A stretch of DNA of 64,000 bases from an uncultured Eggerthella sp. (GCA_900542065.1 UQLU01000004.1:62001-126000); one strand, 5' to 3'. Shown: positions 1-8,967, counted from the stretch's first letter. Translations and numbers: made by a program. The notes: generated by a model from the letters alone, not told the origin.

Positions 1-739
1 GCGGATTTTCAAAATACGTTTTCATGGAATTCGCAATAGTTTTGCGGCGTGTAGCAAATGCTGCATCAGCCATAACCATCGTTGCACAGCGAAGATCTTC
101 AGCAAGGGGATTTTGCTTACGATTCAAACGAATAACGGAGCTTTTGACGCGCGGTGGAGGGAAAAAATTACCTTCAGAAACAGAAAAGCGTCCACCATAA
201 TCCGCAAAGAGCCCAAGTTTTACGGTATAAGCTCCATAGTTTTTGGTACCCACTTTAGCGCACATTCTGTCAGCTACTTCTGCCTGTACCATAATGGTCT
301 GGCTTTCAATCGAATCGAATCGTTCAAAATAATCCAACACAATAGTTGCAGCAACAGCATACGGCAGATTAGCAACAAGTTTATTTGGCGCAAACGGCAA
401 GTCTTCAGGATTGACCTCGAGCGCATCTGCACTAATAAGGGTAAAAGAATCTTCCCAGGGCTTACACGTTTGAGCTAAAACATCGGGCAAATCAGTATCT
501 CGCTCAATAGCAACAACACCACCCGATCGCTGCAACAGAGCTACTGAAAGAGTGCCAATACCAGGACCAACTTCTACCACCCTATCTTCATCAGTTAGCT
601 CTGCAAGATCACATATTCGCTGAACTACACCATCATTGATAAGAAAATGCTGTCCCAAAGCCTTTTTAGTCATAAGTCCGTGCTGCTCCAAAACCGCTCT
701 CGTTTCTGAAACAGACGCTAAATAGGAAAGCTTTGTCAT
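1..739 (-). CDS. ksgA: 16S rRNA dimethyladenosine transferase KsgA/RsmA (3' end outside window)
   Basis: Dimethylates the two adjacent adenines in the 3' terminal helix 45 of 16S rRNA, using SAM. The reading frame stays open from the start at 739 to the window edge (about 246 residues), so the C-terminus is missing. Visible motifs are KKALGQHFL near residue 25, the SAM-binding VEVGPGIGTLS, an acidic strand end AIERD, the catalytic NLPYAVA and the FFPPPRVKSSVIRL region. A GGAAAGGG ribosome site lies inside the preceding gene. The start overlaps the upstream FMN-reductase stop by four bases (ATGA), suggesting translational coupling. Confidence 0.95.
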   Translation of the reverse strand, partial: MTKLSYLASVSETRAVLEQHGLMTKKALGQHFLINDGVVQRICDLAELTDEDRVVEVGPGIGTLSVALLQRSGGVVAIERDTDLPDVLAQTCKPWEDSFTLISADALEVNPEDLPFAPNKLVANLPYAVAATIVLDYFERFDSIESQTIMVQAEVADRMCAKVGTKNYGAYTVKLGLFADYGGRFSVSEGNFFPPPRVKSSVIRLNRKQNPLAEDLRCATMVMADAAFATRRKTIANSMKTYFENP

Positions 740-1359
740 TGTGCTGCCCTTTCCAAATACGCTAAGTCAGCATCTTTTGCCGTAATGCGTTTCTTTCCAA
801 TAATCTCTACACAATGATCAATGGAAAAGCCAGCAAGTGCAAATGAAGATTTAACTGAAATATACAATGGCTCATAGCCATGAGGATCTCCACCATCACC
901 AACCACGTAAAGCGTTAAAGGTCGTTTGGATGAAACATGAGCGGACGGAACTACGCCGTCTGTTTCTAAAGACTGCGCATCTTCATCTTCGCCAGCAAAT
1001 TCTTTGCCACTATTCTTTCGGCGAGCCACATAGTCCCAGAAGTACGGCTGCAAACGATCAATAACTGCTTTAGTTTGGGAAGGCAAACTAGCAAAGTAAA
1101 TTGGTGTAACCAGAATAACTCTATCAGCCCGATCAAGCTCTTCAATAAGGCAATTCATATCATCATCGATAATGCAGGTATCGTTGGAGCGACAGTATTC
1201 ACATCCGTTACAACCCATAACATCCCTTTGAGCAACATCAAAGATATAGAGTTCAACTTCAGGTGCAACGTTAGCTAAATGCATCGAAATCATGCGGCAG
1301 ATGCGCGCACTTTTCCCATTAACCCGAGGAGACCCCTGTATAAGAACCCATTTACTCAT
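736..1359 (-). CDS. NADPH-dependent FMN reductase / iron-sulfur flavoprotein-like oxidoreductase
   Basis: Flavodoxin-fold protein of 207 residues. The N-terminus VLIQGSPRVNGKSARI is the FMN-phosphate loop typical of NADPH-dependent FMN reductases. CNGCEYCRSNDTC follows at about residue 50, the Cys-rich segment seen in iron-sulfur flavoproteins, and then the PIYFASLPSQTKAVIDR segment. An upstream TTG in frame is possible, but GGAGG sits 11 bases before the ATG at 1359, so that start is chosen. It lies between tatD and ksgA in a tight minus-strand cluster. The physiological electron acceptor cannot be told from sequence. Confidence 0.85.
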   Translation of the reverse strand: MSKWVLIQGSPRVNGKSARICRMISMHLANVAPEVELYIFDVAQRDVMGCNGCEYCRSNDTCIIDDDMNCLIEELDRADRVILVTPIYFASLPSQTKAVIDRLQPYFWDYVARRKNSGKEFAGEDEDAQSLETDGVVPSAHVSSKRPLTLYVVGDGGDPHGYEPLYISVKSSFALAGFSIDHCVEIIGKKRITAKDADLAYLERAAQ

Positions 1360-1379
1360 CAGATGCGCTGCCTCCAACG

Positions 1380-2441
1380 TTATTCTTGAGTAGACAAATC
1401 ATCTCGTGTTGCCAAAGTAAGCTGCCACGTCGTAGGCTTGCGATCTAGAAGATTCCGCGCATTTACATACATCTGTTCAAGGAGCGCTTTTTTCTCTTCG
1501 TTTGTAGTACATCCTCGAACTTCAAGCATTTTATTTGCCGTGAAAATGGTGTGCTCTGGTCCACACTCCATACCGCGCATTGGCTCAGGCGTCATGTAAG
1601 GACTATCGGTTTCAGTGAGTAGCCTATCAACGGAAACATGAAGTGATCCTTCACGAACCTCATCAGCTTTCTTAAAAGTAAGTGGCCCACCATAGGCAAT
1701 ATAACAACCCGCATCCGCCCACGGCTTCAGCGCCTGTGCATCTAAGTTAAAGCAATGTAAAAGAACATCTGGTAAGGGCGAATCACCATCGAATACTCCT
1801 TCTTCAGAGAGTATTGCAAACCCTTCATCATGCGCTTCACGCATATGCAAAATAAGAGGAAGCCCTGCTGCTTTTGCTATTTGACTTTGACGTCTAAAAA
1901 CCTTGCGCTGAACATCGCGCGGAGACAAATCGTAGTGATAATCAAGTCCAACTTCGCCCAAAGCGCACGTACGGGGATCATGAAGTCGACGGATCAAGGC
2001 TTCTTCTAGGGCTTCGTCATAGTATTGAGCATTATGAGGATGACAGCCAATAGCAATACGAATTTCAGGAATCCTCTCAACATATGTTTCTAGACCTGCA
2101 TTCATCAAAAGAGTGCGTGCTTCGTCTTGCCATTGGTCGATCATGGAATACGTACGTTCGGTGTCCTCAACAGGATCAGTCATAGCGCACACAAAGGTAA
2201 CACCATACACCGCACAGCGAGCCAACCTTGCAGCTGGATTTTGGAGCATCTGCAAGTGAGCATGCGTATCCGCAACAGGCACACCTAGCGAAACAACACT
2301 AGGCACTTCTACTTCACGAAACTTGCCCTTCTTACGACGCTGCAAAAACGCAGTAGTGAAAGCCCCCTCAGCAGAGGGGGCATCACTTGGCATCAGATCA
2401 GAATCACCAGAAGTTTCTTGAACTGTAGATTCTTCACTCAT
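1380..2441 (-). CDS. tatD: TatD family metal-dependent hydrolase (DNase)
   Basis: TIM-barrel metallohydrolase of the TatD family, whose members have 3'-5' DNA exonuclease activity. Metal-ligand motifs are in the expected order: DTHAHL near residue 58, GCHPH, GEVGLDYHYD, ILHMREAHDE, LLHCF and TETDSPYM. At 353 residues it is longer than the usual 260 because of a roughly 50-residue Ser/Glu/basic N-terminal extension and a short tail. AAGGA precedes the ATG. It lies between metG and the FMN reductase with short gaps; tatD next to metG and ksgA is a common arrangement in Gram-positive genomes. Confidence 0.93.
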   Translation of the reverse strand: MSEESTVQETSGDSDLMPSDAPSAEGAFTTAFLQRRKKGKFREVEVPSVVSLGVPVADTHAHLQMLQNPAARLARCAVYGVTFVCAMTDPVEDTERTYSMIDQWQDEARTLLMNAGLETYVERIPEIRIAIGCHPHNAQYYDEALEEALIRRLHDPRTCALGEVGLDYHYDLSPRDVQRKVFRRQSQIAKAAGLPLILHMREAHDEGFAILSEEGVFDGDSPLPDVLLHCFNLDAQALKPWADAGCYIAYGGPLTFKKADEVREGSLHVSVDRLLTETDSPYMTPEPMRGMECGPEHTIFTANKMLEVRGCTTNEEKKALLEQMYVNARNLLDRKPTTWQLTLATRDDLSTQE

Positions 2442-2474
2442 AAAACTATCCTTAAGAAGCCCAACTAATAACGA

Positions 2475-4055
2475 CTAATCAAGAGAAAGATCGATAGCAT
2501 CTACATCCAAACGAGGGTACAGAGGATCGCCTACGGTTACAGGAGACCCTGCCTGGAGCTGACCCCAAGCGCTTTCCGCTTCGATATCGGTAATTGCAAA
2601 AATGTCGCCCAAACCAAGACGCTTATATACTTCAGCGGAAGTATTTGGCATAAAGGGAGCCATGTAGAGCGCAATAATACGGATGGCTTCGAGAGCGTTA
2701 TAAATTACTGCGGCTAATTCATCGGCCGTTTCTTCGCTTTTAGCCAAGTTCCAGGGAGCAGAATCTTCAACATACAAATTAACGCGGCTTGCCAACTTCT
2801 GAACCGCAGCAGCGGCACCAGTAAAGTCAACTTCAGTCATGCAGGCGTCATATTCCTTGTACAACGTATCAGCAATTTCCTTCAAAGGATTATTTTCAGC
2901 ACCAGCAGGAGCTTGAGGTACCGCACCTTCGAAATACTTCTTAGTCATGTTAAATACACGGCTGCACAGATTTCCCCAGGTGTTAGCAAGATCAGCGTTA
3001 TATACCTGAACCATGCGCTCTAAAGAGATAGAACCATCATGACCAAACTGAACGTCGGACAAGAAGTAGTAACGATACGCGTCAACGCCAAATACCTTAA
3101 CCAAGTCTTCAGGCTTTACGCCGTTGCCCTTAGACTTAGACATCTTTTCACCCTTTACCAACAAAAAGCCGTGGCCAAATACGGTATGGGTAATAGGAAG
3201 ACCAGCAGCCATAAGCATTGCAGGCCAAATAACACAATGGAAACGCGTAATGTCCTTGCCTACAAAGTGATACTGCATTGGCCAACGAGCTTCAAATTCA
3301 CCTTCACGATTTTCATCGCCGTAGCCAATACCCGTAAGGTATGCCAGAAGAGCATCCGCCCAAACATAAGCTACATGACCTTCATCGAATGGCAGAGGAA
3401 CACCCCAGTCAAACGTAGAACGTGAAATGGACAAATCCTTCAAACCGCTCTTCACGAATGAAACAACTTCATTGCGGCGTGTTTCAGGACGAATGAAATC
3501 AGGGTTTTCCTCATAAAACTTCAGCAAAGGTTCCTGGAAATCAGAAAGCTTAAAGAACCAGTTTTCTTCCCCACTGGCTTTTTGTACAGGACGCTTACAG
3601 TCGGGGCATACATATTCACCCTCGTCGTTTTTCAGCAAATCGCTTTCGTTGTAATACGTTTCTTCGTGAACGCAATACCAACCCTCGTAAGATCCCTTAT
3701 AGCAGTAGCCCTTGTCGTAAAGCTTTTGCCAGAAGTCTTGAACCGTTTTTGCATGACGAGGTTCAGTAGTACGAACAAAATCGGTATACGTAATATTGAG
3801 CAAATCCCATACATCACGAAATGCTGGCTCCATAGAATCACACCAGTCCTGAGGCGTCATACCCTTTGAAGCAGCCGTATCGGCAACTTTCTGACCGTGT
3901 TCATCCATACCAGTTACAAACGCCACATCATAACCGTTGAGACGCTGATAGCGAGCAACCGCATCAGCAGCAATGGTTGTGTAGGCTGTTCCCAAGTGCG
4001 GTGCAGCATTTACATAATAAATTGGGGTTGTGAACGAGTAAGTCCCTTTGCTCAT
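2475..4055 (-). CDS. metG: methionyl-tRNA synthetase
   Basis: Class I aminoacyl-tRNA synthetase charging tRNA-Met; cytoplasmic. The HIGH-type motif is PHLGTAY at residues 19-25, the signature loop is GEKMSKSKGN near residue 300, and the zinc knuckle region contains YCVHEET and YVCPDC. At 526 residues it lacks the C-terminal Trbp111-like tRNA-binding domain found in longer MetG forms and ends after the anticodon-binding helical domain. The start at 4055 is an ATG two codons inside a TTG-initiated frame; the purine-rich AGAAAGAGAG upstream fits either. Confidence 0.96.
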   Translation of the reverse strand: MSKGTYSFTTPIYYVNAAPHLGTAYTTIAADAVARYQRLNGYDVAFVTGMDEHGQKVADTAASKGMTPQDWCDSMEPAFRDVWDLLNITYTDFVRTTEPRHAKTVQDFWQKLYDKGYCYKGSYEGWYCVHEETYYNESDLLKNDEGEYVCPDCKRPVQKASGEENWFFKLSDFQEPLLKFYEENPDFIRPETRRNEVVSFVKSGLKDLSISRSTFDWGVPLPFDEGHVAYVWADALLAYLTGIGYGDENREGEFEARWPMQYHFVGKDITRFHCVIWPAMLMAAGLPITHTVFGHGFLLVKGEKMSKSKGNGVKPEDLVKVFGVDAYRYYFLSDVQFGHDGSISLERMVQVYNADLANTWGNLCSRVFNMTKKYFEGAVPQAPAGAENNPLKEIADTLYKEYDACMTEVDFTGAAAAVQKLASRVNLYVEDSAPWNLAKSEETADELAAVIYNALEAIRIIALYMAPFMPNTSAEVYKRLGLGDIFAITDIEAESAWGQLQAGSPVTVGDPLYPRLDVDAIDLSLD

Positions 4056-4151
4056 ATTCAAACTCTCTTTCTAGGTGTCTTGCGACCAATGATGCCGTGA
4101 CAACTTTCGTGGGAACAAAGGCTCATGATGCTTTTGTTCACCTTATGAATA

Positions 4152-4194
4152 ATGGGTTATGCAGTGCAGGCTTACCCAACAATGCATAACCCAT
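4152..4194. terminator. 12-bp perfect inverted repeat between the metal ATPase and metG
   Basis: ATGGGTTATGCA (4152-4163) and TGCATAACCCAT (4183-4194) are perfect complements with a 19-base loop. The element lies just after the stop of the minus-strand P-type ATPase, so it probably ends that operon or insulates metG. There is no real U-run on either strand, so a strong intrinsic terminator is not shown; a protein-binding site is the alternative. Confidence 0.45.
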
Positions 4195-4233
4195 GTATCT
4201 TACCACGCTGTCATTAATACAGTTTACAGAGTG

Positions 4234-6150
4234 CTACTTTTTCACGTTCATACAACGCATTGCATTCAAAATTGCAAGAACAGCTACACCCACATCAGCA
4301 AATACCGCTAACCACATGGTAGCAATGCCCACTGCAGCAAGAATAAGCACAGCAAACTTAATTCCTAGAGCAAATATGATGTTTTGCCAAACTATACGCA
4401 TGGTTTTACGCGCAATGCCTATAGCACGCGCAATGCTTCTTGGATCATCATCCATAAGTACAACATCAGCAGCTTCAATAGCGGCATCAGAGCCCATTGC
4501 GCCCATAGCAATTCCAATATCTGCTCGCGTTAGAACGGGCGCATCATTGATGCCGTCACCAACAAAGGCCAGCTTTTCTTTAGCGCCTGTTTTAGAAAGA
4601 AGCTTTTCTACTTCCGTAACTTTATCTTGAGGTAACAGTTGTGCGTGTACTTCATCAATACCAATATCACTTGCCACTGCCTGAGCAACTTCTGCTCTAT
4701 CGCCTGTAAGCATAACCGTTTTACGGATTCCTGCAGCATGCAAGCTTTGAACGGCCTGCTTAGCTTCAGGTTTTACCACGTCCGCAATAACAATATGACC
4801 TGCATATACTCCATCAAGAGCAACGTGGAGAATGGTTCCTACCAGCGAACAGTCATGATAGGTAATACTTGCTTCGTTCATCAACTTATCGTTACCAATA
4901 AGAACAATATGTTTATCAACTACCGCACGAACACCATGACCACCTTTTTCGGTTACTTCTTCAATACGAGATGGGTCAATTTCGCCGCTATAAGCCTCTT
5001 TAAGAGATAGTGCAATCGGATGATTGGAGTACGCTTCTGCATGAGCAGCAAAAGAAAGCATCACTTCTGGATCGATCTTACTTCCCGCTTCCGGATGAAC
5101 CGCAACCACGTTAAAGGTGCCATTGGTAAGGGTTCCCGTTTTATCAAAAACAATCGTACTAGCCTGGGAAAGCGCTTCTAAGTAATTACCGCCTTTAACT
5201 AAAATACCCAAACGAGAAGCCCCGCCGATACCACCAAAGAAGGAAAGCGGTACCGAAATAACCAAAGCGCAGGGACAGGAAACTACCAAGAAGATCAGAC
5301 CACGCTCAATCCAGTCTGCCCAAGCAAATCCAAAGAAAAGCGGTGGCAAAACCGCAATCGCAAGCGCGCCAAAGGTAACAACGGGAGTATAGTAGCGCGC
5401 AAAGCGAGTGATGAAGTTTTCGGTACGCGCTTTCTTTTCACTCGCTTCTTCAACTAGTTCAAGAATGCGTGAAACCGTGGATTCTTCAAAAGGTTTGGTA
5501 GCGTGAATAGTAAGAACACCACTCATATTTACACAGCCAGAAATTACTTCTTCACCTGGCTCTACATGACGAGGAATCGACTCTCCCGTTAAGGCTGAGG
5601 TATCAAGTTGAGAAACGCCTTCAACAATCACACCATCAAGAGCGATGCGATCTCCAGGTTTAACAACAAACTCATCTCCTGGTGCTAATTCATAAGGATC
5701 AACCTTTGTAAGTTCGCCATCACGCATAACGTAGGCAAAATCAGGTGCGATATCCATCATTTCCGCAATTGAAGCGCGTGATTTATCAACGGCATAATCC
5801 TGGAAAAGTTCGCCCACCTGATAGAACAACATTACCGCAGCACCTTCTGCCATATGCGGGTCAGAACCAGGAAAAAGAACTAGAGCAAACGCACCAACCG
5901 TAGCGATACTCATCAAGAAGTTCTCATCAAATACTTGCCCGTGCCCAATGTTGCGCATTGCTTTATAGAGAACATCGTATCCAGCAATAAGGTACGGAAT
6001 TAAAAACAGTACGAACTCAAGATAGAGCGCATTTGTTTCTCCCCCTACATAACTTGCAACAGGAGCGAATTCGCAAAATGCAAACACACAGGCAAAAATT
6101 ATAAGAGCCAAAATAATGCGATTGCGTGTTTTATGCTTTTTATCAGCCAT
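4234..6150 (-). CDS. P1B-type heavy-metal efflux ATPase (Zn/Cd/Co class)
   Basis: Membrane pump of 638 residues that exports soft divalent metals using ATP. Visible are TGES at 188-191, the intramembrane metal site SCPC with CPC at 292-294, the phosphorylated Asp in DKTGT at 336-340, the P1B-specific HP at 377-378 and GDGIND at 531-536. There is no N-terminal HMA domain; the HMA is encoded separately just upstream. The protein starts with a short basic stretch and a transmembrane helix. It is third in an operon with an SmtB-like repressor carrying the zinc-type alpha-5 site, so Zn(II) is the likeliest substrate; Cd, Pb or Co remain possible. Confidence 0.9.
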   Translation of the reverse strand: MADKKHKTRNRIILALIIFACVFAFCEFAPVASYVGGETNALYLEFVLFLIPYLIAGYDVLYKAMRNIGHGQVFDENFLMSIATVGAFALVLFPGSDPHMAEGAAVMLFYQVGELFQDYAVDKSRASIAEMMDIAPDFAYVMRDGELTKVDPYELAPGDEFVVKPGDRIALDGVIVEGVSQLDTSALTGESIPRHVEPGEEVISGCVNMSGVLTIHATKPFEESTVSRILELVEEASEKKARTENFITRFARYYTPVVTFGALAIAVLPPLFFGFAWADWIERGLIFLVVSCPCALVISVPLSFFGGIGGASRLGILVKGGNYLEALSQASTIVFDKTGTLTNGTFNVVAVHPEAGSKIDPEVMLSFAAHAEAYSNHPIALSLKEAYSGEIDPSRIEEVTEKGGHGVRAVVDKHIVLIGNDKLMNEASITYHDCSLVGTILHVALDGVYAGHIVIADVVKPEAKQAVQSLHAAGIRKTVMLTGDRAEVAQAVASDIGIDEVHAQLLPQDKVTEVEKLLSKTGAKEKLAFVGDGINDAPVLTRADIGIAMGAMGSDAAIEAADVVLMDDDPRSIARAIGIARKTMRIVWQNIIFALGIKFAVLILAAVGIATMWLAVFADVGVAVLAILNAMRCMNVKK

Positions 6151-6213
6151 AATTCTTTCAACACCTTAAAAGAAGCGGATGTTAACCAGACAAACCAACT
6201 GAACACTTTCGAT

Positions 6214-6432
6214 CTAGCGAAGGATAGTCATATCGGGTTCGATTTTCTTGCAAACAGCAACGGCCTTATCAAGGATTTCTTCCATATCCGATTCCTCGGC
6301 CTCAATAACCAACTTCTGAGTCATGAAACGCATTGAGGCATCTTGAACACCATTGATTTTCTTAATAGCGTCTTCCATTTTTGCGGCGCAGTTAGCGCAA
6401 TCCAAATTATCAAGCTTAAATACTTTACGCAT
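6214..6432 (-). CDS. stand-alone heavy-metal-associated (HMA) domain protein, metallochaperone
   Basis: A 72-residue ferredoxin-like HMA domain with the metal-binding loop LDCANCA (CxxC) near residue 11. AGGAG lies seven bases before the ATG at 6432, fixing the start. It sits between the ArsR-family regulator and the P1B ATPase, which lacks its own HMA domain, so it probably delivers metal to the pump or acts as a detached regulatory domain. The surrounding DxxC-type loop is typical of zinc/cadmium pumps rather than CopZ. Expressed from the promoter-operator at 6781-6826. Confidence 0.88.
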   Translation of the reverse strand: MRKVFKLDNLDCANCAAKMEDAIKKINGVQDASMRFMTQKLVIEAEESDMEEILDKAVAVCKKIEPDMTILR

Positions 6433-6442
6433 TACAAATCTC

Positions 6443-6763
6443 CTATTCACAAATATGAGTCATACCCTGATCAAGCATTGAATGAACATGATCGTCCGAC
6501 AATGAGTACATCACGTTTTTGCCATCACGTTTTGCGCGCACTAAACGTGACTGTTTCAACGTACGTAACTGATGCGATACTGCACTTTGGGTTGCACCAA
6601 TAGCCTCAGCAATATCAGCAACACAGAGCTCTTGCTCCATAAGGGCATAAAGAATTTTGATTCGCGTTGTATCGCCAAATGTTTTAAACAAATCCGCTAA
6701 ATCATAGAGCAGTTCTTCATCTGGCATTGATTCTTTCAATGAAGATTCGTTTGCTCCATCCAT
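6443..6763 (-). CDS. ArsR/SmtB family metal-sensing repressor
   Basis: Winged-helix repressor of 106 residues that should release DNA when metal binds. The recognition helix region is ATQSAVSHQLRTLKQSRLV, preceded by the ELCVADI box. The C-terminal helix carries a complete alpha-5 zinc site, D-x-H-x10-H-x2-E, in the sequence DDHVHSMLDQGMTHICE, matching SmtB/CzrA Zn(II) sensors. An alpha-3N cysteine pair as in CadC is absent. It is the first gene of the regulator-HMA-ATPase operon, behind GAAAGG, and a perfect operator overlaps its promoter, so it is probably autoregulated. Confidence 0.93.
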   Translation of the reverse strand: MDGANESSLKESMPDEELLYDLADLFKTFGDTTRIKILYALMEQELCVADIAEAIGATQSAVSHQLRTLKQSRLVRAKRDGKNVMYSLSDDHVHSMLDQGMTHICE

Positions 6764-6780
6764 GTTTTAACCTTTCGTCA

Positions 6781-6826
6781 TATGAACATCTGTTCATAGG
6801 TTAATAAGTAAAAGGGGCTAAGTCAA
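6781..6826 (-). promoter_or_regulatory. promoter and SmtB/ArsR-type operator of the metal efflux operon
   Basis: On the minus strand TTGACT (6821-6826) and TAACCT (6798-6803) are separated by 17 bases, a sigma-70-type promoter. Directly downstream lies a perfect 8-2-8 palindrome, TATGAACA-TC-TGTTCATA (6781-6798), of the form bound by SmtB/ArsR repressors. The operator covers the expected transcription start, so bound repressor would block initiation. Confidence 0.85.
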
Positions 6827-7122
6827 CCCAAAAAAATAGTTAAATGGACTATAGTTTTAGTTAATCACTCCAGTTAAATAGAGTATTTTCTTCAATTCTT
6901 AATCAAGTAACTATAAAATAGGTAAGTAGGCATTTTTACTTATACTATCTCCCCCGCCGCGAATCTATTTCTTACGAAAGCACATACACACCCTTGTTCA
7001 ACCAAGGCTCTATAACCTTAGGCTGTAGTCAGTCGTCTACCTAATTCGACAGGCCAATGTCTAGAAACAGACCTACCAACCATAAGCACTGAATCCTTTT
7101 CGATTCAGAGGTCAGTTCGTAA
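6827..7122. other. AT-rich non-coding stretch before the rmlD remnant
   Basis: No convincing gene in either direction. The first part is very AT-rich; the second part (about 6950-7120) is more balanced, with scattered stops in all frames. It probably represents degraded coding DNA of the cluster to which the rmlD fragment belonged. Confidence 0.5.
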
Positions 7123-7605
7123 GTACTAATCAATTGTGCTGGTATTTCTCGTAAAGACCAGGCAGAGGAAAACTTTGTTCGCGAATTGAACCCTCGCCAC
7201 ATTATTGTGCGCTCTTCGTGGGTATATACCGACATCCCTGAAGATCCCATCATGCGCGCAATCGCAGATGCAAAACGAGGCATTCGTGTTCAAGCTGCTT
7301 CAAATCAGTTCTCTTCACCTACTTCAGCATGGTCGCTCGTTCGTTTAATCGGTGTTATTTTACGCCATCACGAATATGGCGTTTTCCATGCCACAACTCA
7401 GGGAACCTGTAGTCGTGTTGAATTTTTAGAAAAAGTTTTCGAGAAATGCGACTTAGATACCAGCCTGATTGACCCCGTTGAATCCAATCATCCCTACCAC
7501 ATTGAATTAAATAATTAAATGTTGAAGATGACTGACATATTCACCTTCCCCAACTGGGAAGAAGATCTCCAGCAATTTATCGACATTAGCGGACTGAAGG
7601 CTTAA
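7123..7605 (+). pseudogene. 5'-truncated dTDP-4-dehydrorhamnose reductase (rmlD) remnant with an internal stop
   Basis: The frame resumes after a TAA at 7120-7122 and reads AGISRKDQAEENF, then NPRHIIVRSSWVY, the conserved SDR segment of RmlD that follows its YxxxK. The C-terminal half continues to HIELNN, where TAA (7516-7518) interrupts it. The same frame then resumes with MLKMTDIFTFPNWEEDLQQF, the usual RmlD C-terminus, to a stop at 7603-7605. The N-terminal Rossmann half with the nucleotide-binding motif is missing. No other rhamnose genes are in the window, so this is a relic of a lost polysaccharide cluster. Confidence 0.85.
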
Positions 7606-7613
7606 TGAGGGCT

Positions 7614-7745
7614 ATGTTTAACAAGAAAGACAAAGAAACAACCTCGCATACCGAGTCAGAAAAGAATACCGATATTGCAGTAAACATCACTGGTGATGCG
7701 GTATGCACCACCGTAGTAGCTCGCCAAGAAATAGGGCAAAACTAA
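7614..7745 (+). CDS. short open frame of 43 codons after the rmlD remnant
   Basis: A small hydrophilic frame, starting FNKKDKETT and ending ARQEIGQN, follows the rmlD relic by eight bases and runs four bases into the 3' end of the convergent ybaK. A GAGG is present but only three bases from the ATG. It resembles no family recognised here. It may be the truncated 5' end of the next gene of the lost rhamnose cluster rather than a functional peptide. Confidence 0.25.
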   Translation: MFNKKDKETTSHTESEKNTDIAVNITGDAVCTTVVARQEIGQN

Positions 7746-8236
7746 GCCGTTAAATCAGCCTCTTGTACAGGGAGAGCAGCTTTAAGTGCATCTAGACTGG
7801 TCTCTATTTGACAGCCGATTTTGCCACCCGAAAAGAAAATACGCTCATAAAGAGAAGCAGACTCATCAATAGTGGTAACAAAGCGTTTTTTCATACCTAA
7901 TGGTGAACAACCACCGTGAACATACCCCGTCAAACCAAGAAGCTCTTTAGACTTCACCATAGCGATTGATTTTTCTCCAACCACCGAAGCGGCCTTTTTC
8001 AAATCAAGTTCAAGAGCAACGGGGATCATAAAAACATAATGTTCTCCGCTTTTACCAACAGTAACCAAGGTCTTAAATACGCAATCGGGATCTTCATCAA
8101 GCATATGAGCTACTTCAACGCCCGACAATGCTTCAGGGCATTCAAACCAATGAGCCACGTAAGACTGCTCAACTCTATCAAGTTCGCGCATTGCATTAGT
8201 TTTTTTATCAGTATGTTTGCCAGCATGCTTGGTCAT
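7742..8236 (-). CDS. ybaK: Cys-tRNA(Pro)/Cys-tRNA deacylase YbaK/EbsC
   Basis: Trans-editing enzyme of 164 residues that hydrolyses Cys-tRNA(Pro) formed by mis-charging prolyl-tRNA synthetase. The YbaK/ProX fold is visible in VFKTLVTVG with its functional lysine, VALELDLKKAASVVG, and the hallmark GYVHGGCSPLGMKK followed by the FSGGKIGCQIE segment. Its start codon overlaps the stop of the upstream CmpB-like gene as TAATG, so the two are co-translated. Its role is unrelated to the upstream gene as far as can be seen. Confidence 0.92.
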   Translation of the reverse strand: MTKHAGKHTDKKTNAMRELDRVEQSYVAHWFECPEALSGVEVAHMLDEDPDCVFKTLVTVGKSGEHYVFMIPVALELDLKKAASVVGEKSIAMVKSKELLGLTGYVHGGCSPLGMKKRFVTTIDESASLYERIFFSGGKIGCQIETSLDALKAALPVQEADLTA

Positions 8237-8967
8237 TACTTTCCTACCCCCACATCAGGAGATACCGTCATGTTATGGAAGCGTTCTTGAAGCCATTCAT
8301 CTGGGAAGACTTCGTCAAGAGCATGATCAATCGGAGAAGCAGCAGGAATTCCTTCGGAGCGCTGCCCTTCTCGATGAAGCGCAAGCACGGTTACCACAGC
8401 ATTGACTACCATAAATACAATAAGAATCCACGTAATTACTTTATACGCCTGCGAATGAGGGCGAGGAAACCTGCGCTGTATACGTTTGATGATAGGCAAA
8501 ATCATGCGTACCCAAAACAGACCTAATGCGCCCCACATCACGCCAAAGAAGAAATTAGTACGACCCGCAATAGATCCAAAAGTTCCCGTATAGTCCCACG
8601 CAATTGCGTTCCAGAAGTACTCCATCATCCAACTTGCCCCAAATTCCAAACAGGAACCGAGCACCATGGCAACTAAGAAAATAATAAGATCGTGCGTATA
8701 GTAGAACCTGTTAAGAAACAGGGTAAGCACTACAGCGCCCACACCATAAATGGGAGAAAATGGACCCCAAACAAAACCCGCACGGCTTTCCCAGCCACCA
8801 TAAACCACAACATGGAAAATGTCTTCTAGTACGAGCCCCAAAATAGACGCAGAAACAAAAATCCAGAACAGCGTAAATAGTGACAAATCCAAATACCGTG
8901 GTGCTAACTGGGCGCGAAAACTGCGAACGAGTTTCGTATCCACTATGTAGTCACGAAGAGTAATCAT
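8236..8967 (-). CDS. CmpB-type (putative ABC-transporter type IV) membrane protein
   Basis: A 243-residue membrane protein with about five hydrophobic segments. Segment GWESRAGFVWGPFSPIYGVGA near residue 58 matches the conserved W-x-R-GFxxGPFxPIYGxGA of the CmpB/PF06541 family, and the later SWMMEYFWNAIAWDYT and FGSIAGRTNFFFGVMWG segments fit too. Function in the family is not established despite the ABC-transporter label; no ATPase partner is adjacent. The C-terminal 45 residues are hydrophilic. It is divergent from xpt and translationally coupled to ybaK. Confidence 0.75.
   Translation of the reverse strand: MITLRDYIVDTKLVRSFRAQLAPRYLDLSLFTLFWIFVSASILGLVLEDIFHVVVYGGWESRAGFVWGPFSPIYGVGAVVLTLFLNRFYYTHDLIIFLVAMVLGSCLEFGASWMMEYFWNAIAWDYTGTFGSIAGRTNFFFGVMWGALGLFWVRMILPIIKRIQRRFPRPHSQAYKVITWILIVFMVVNAVVTVLALHREGQRSEGIPAASPIDHALDEVFPDEWLQERFHNMTVSPDVGVGK

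Noticed and set aside
3039..3425. Long plus-strand open frame inside metG
   Set aside because: Antisense to a conserved gene, with no ribosome site or recognisable protein; a shadow frame. The same holds for other long antisense frames, for example 17545-18516 over ddh and 23173-23622 over hsdR.
4056..4233. T-box riboswitch upstream of metG
   Set aside because: No specifier stem or T-box sequence was found; the 12-bp inverted repeat is better read as the end of the ATPase operon.
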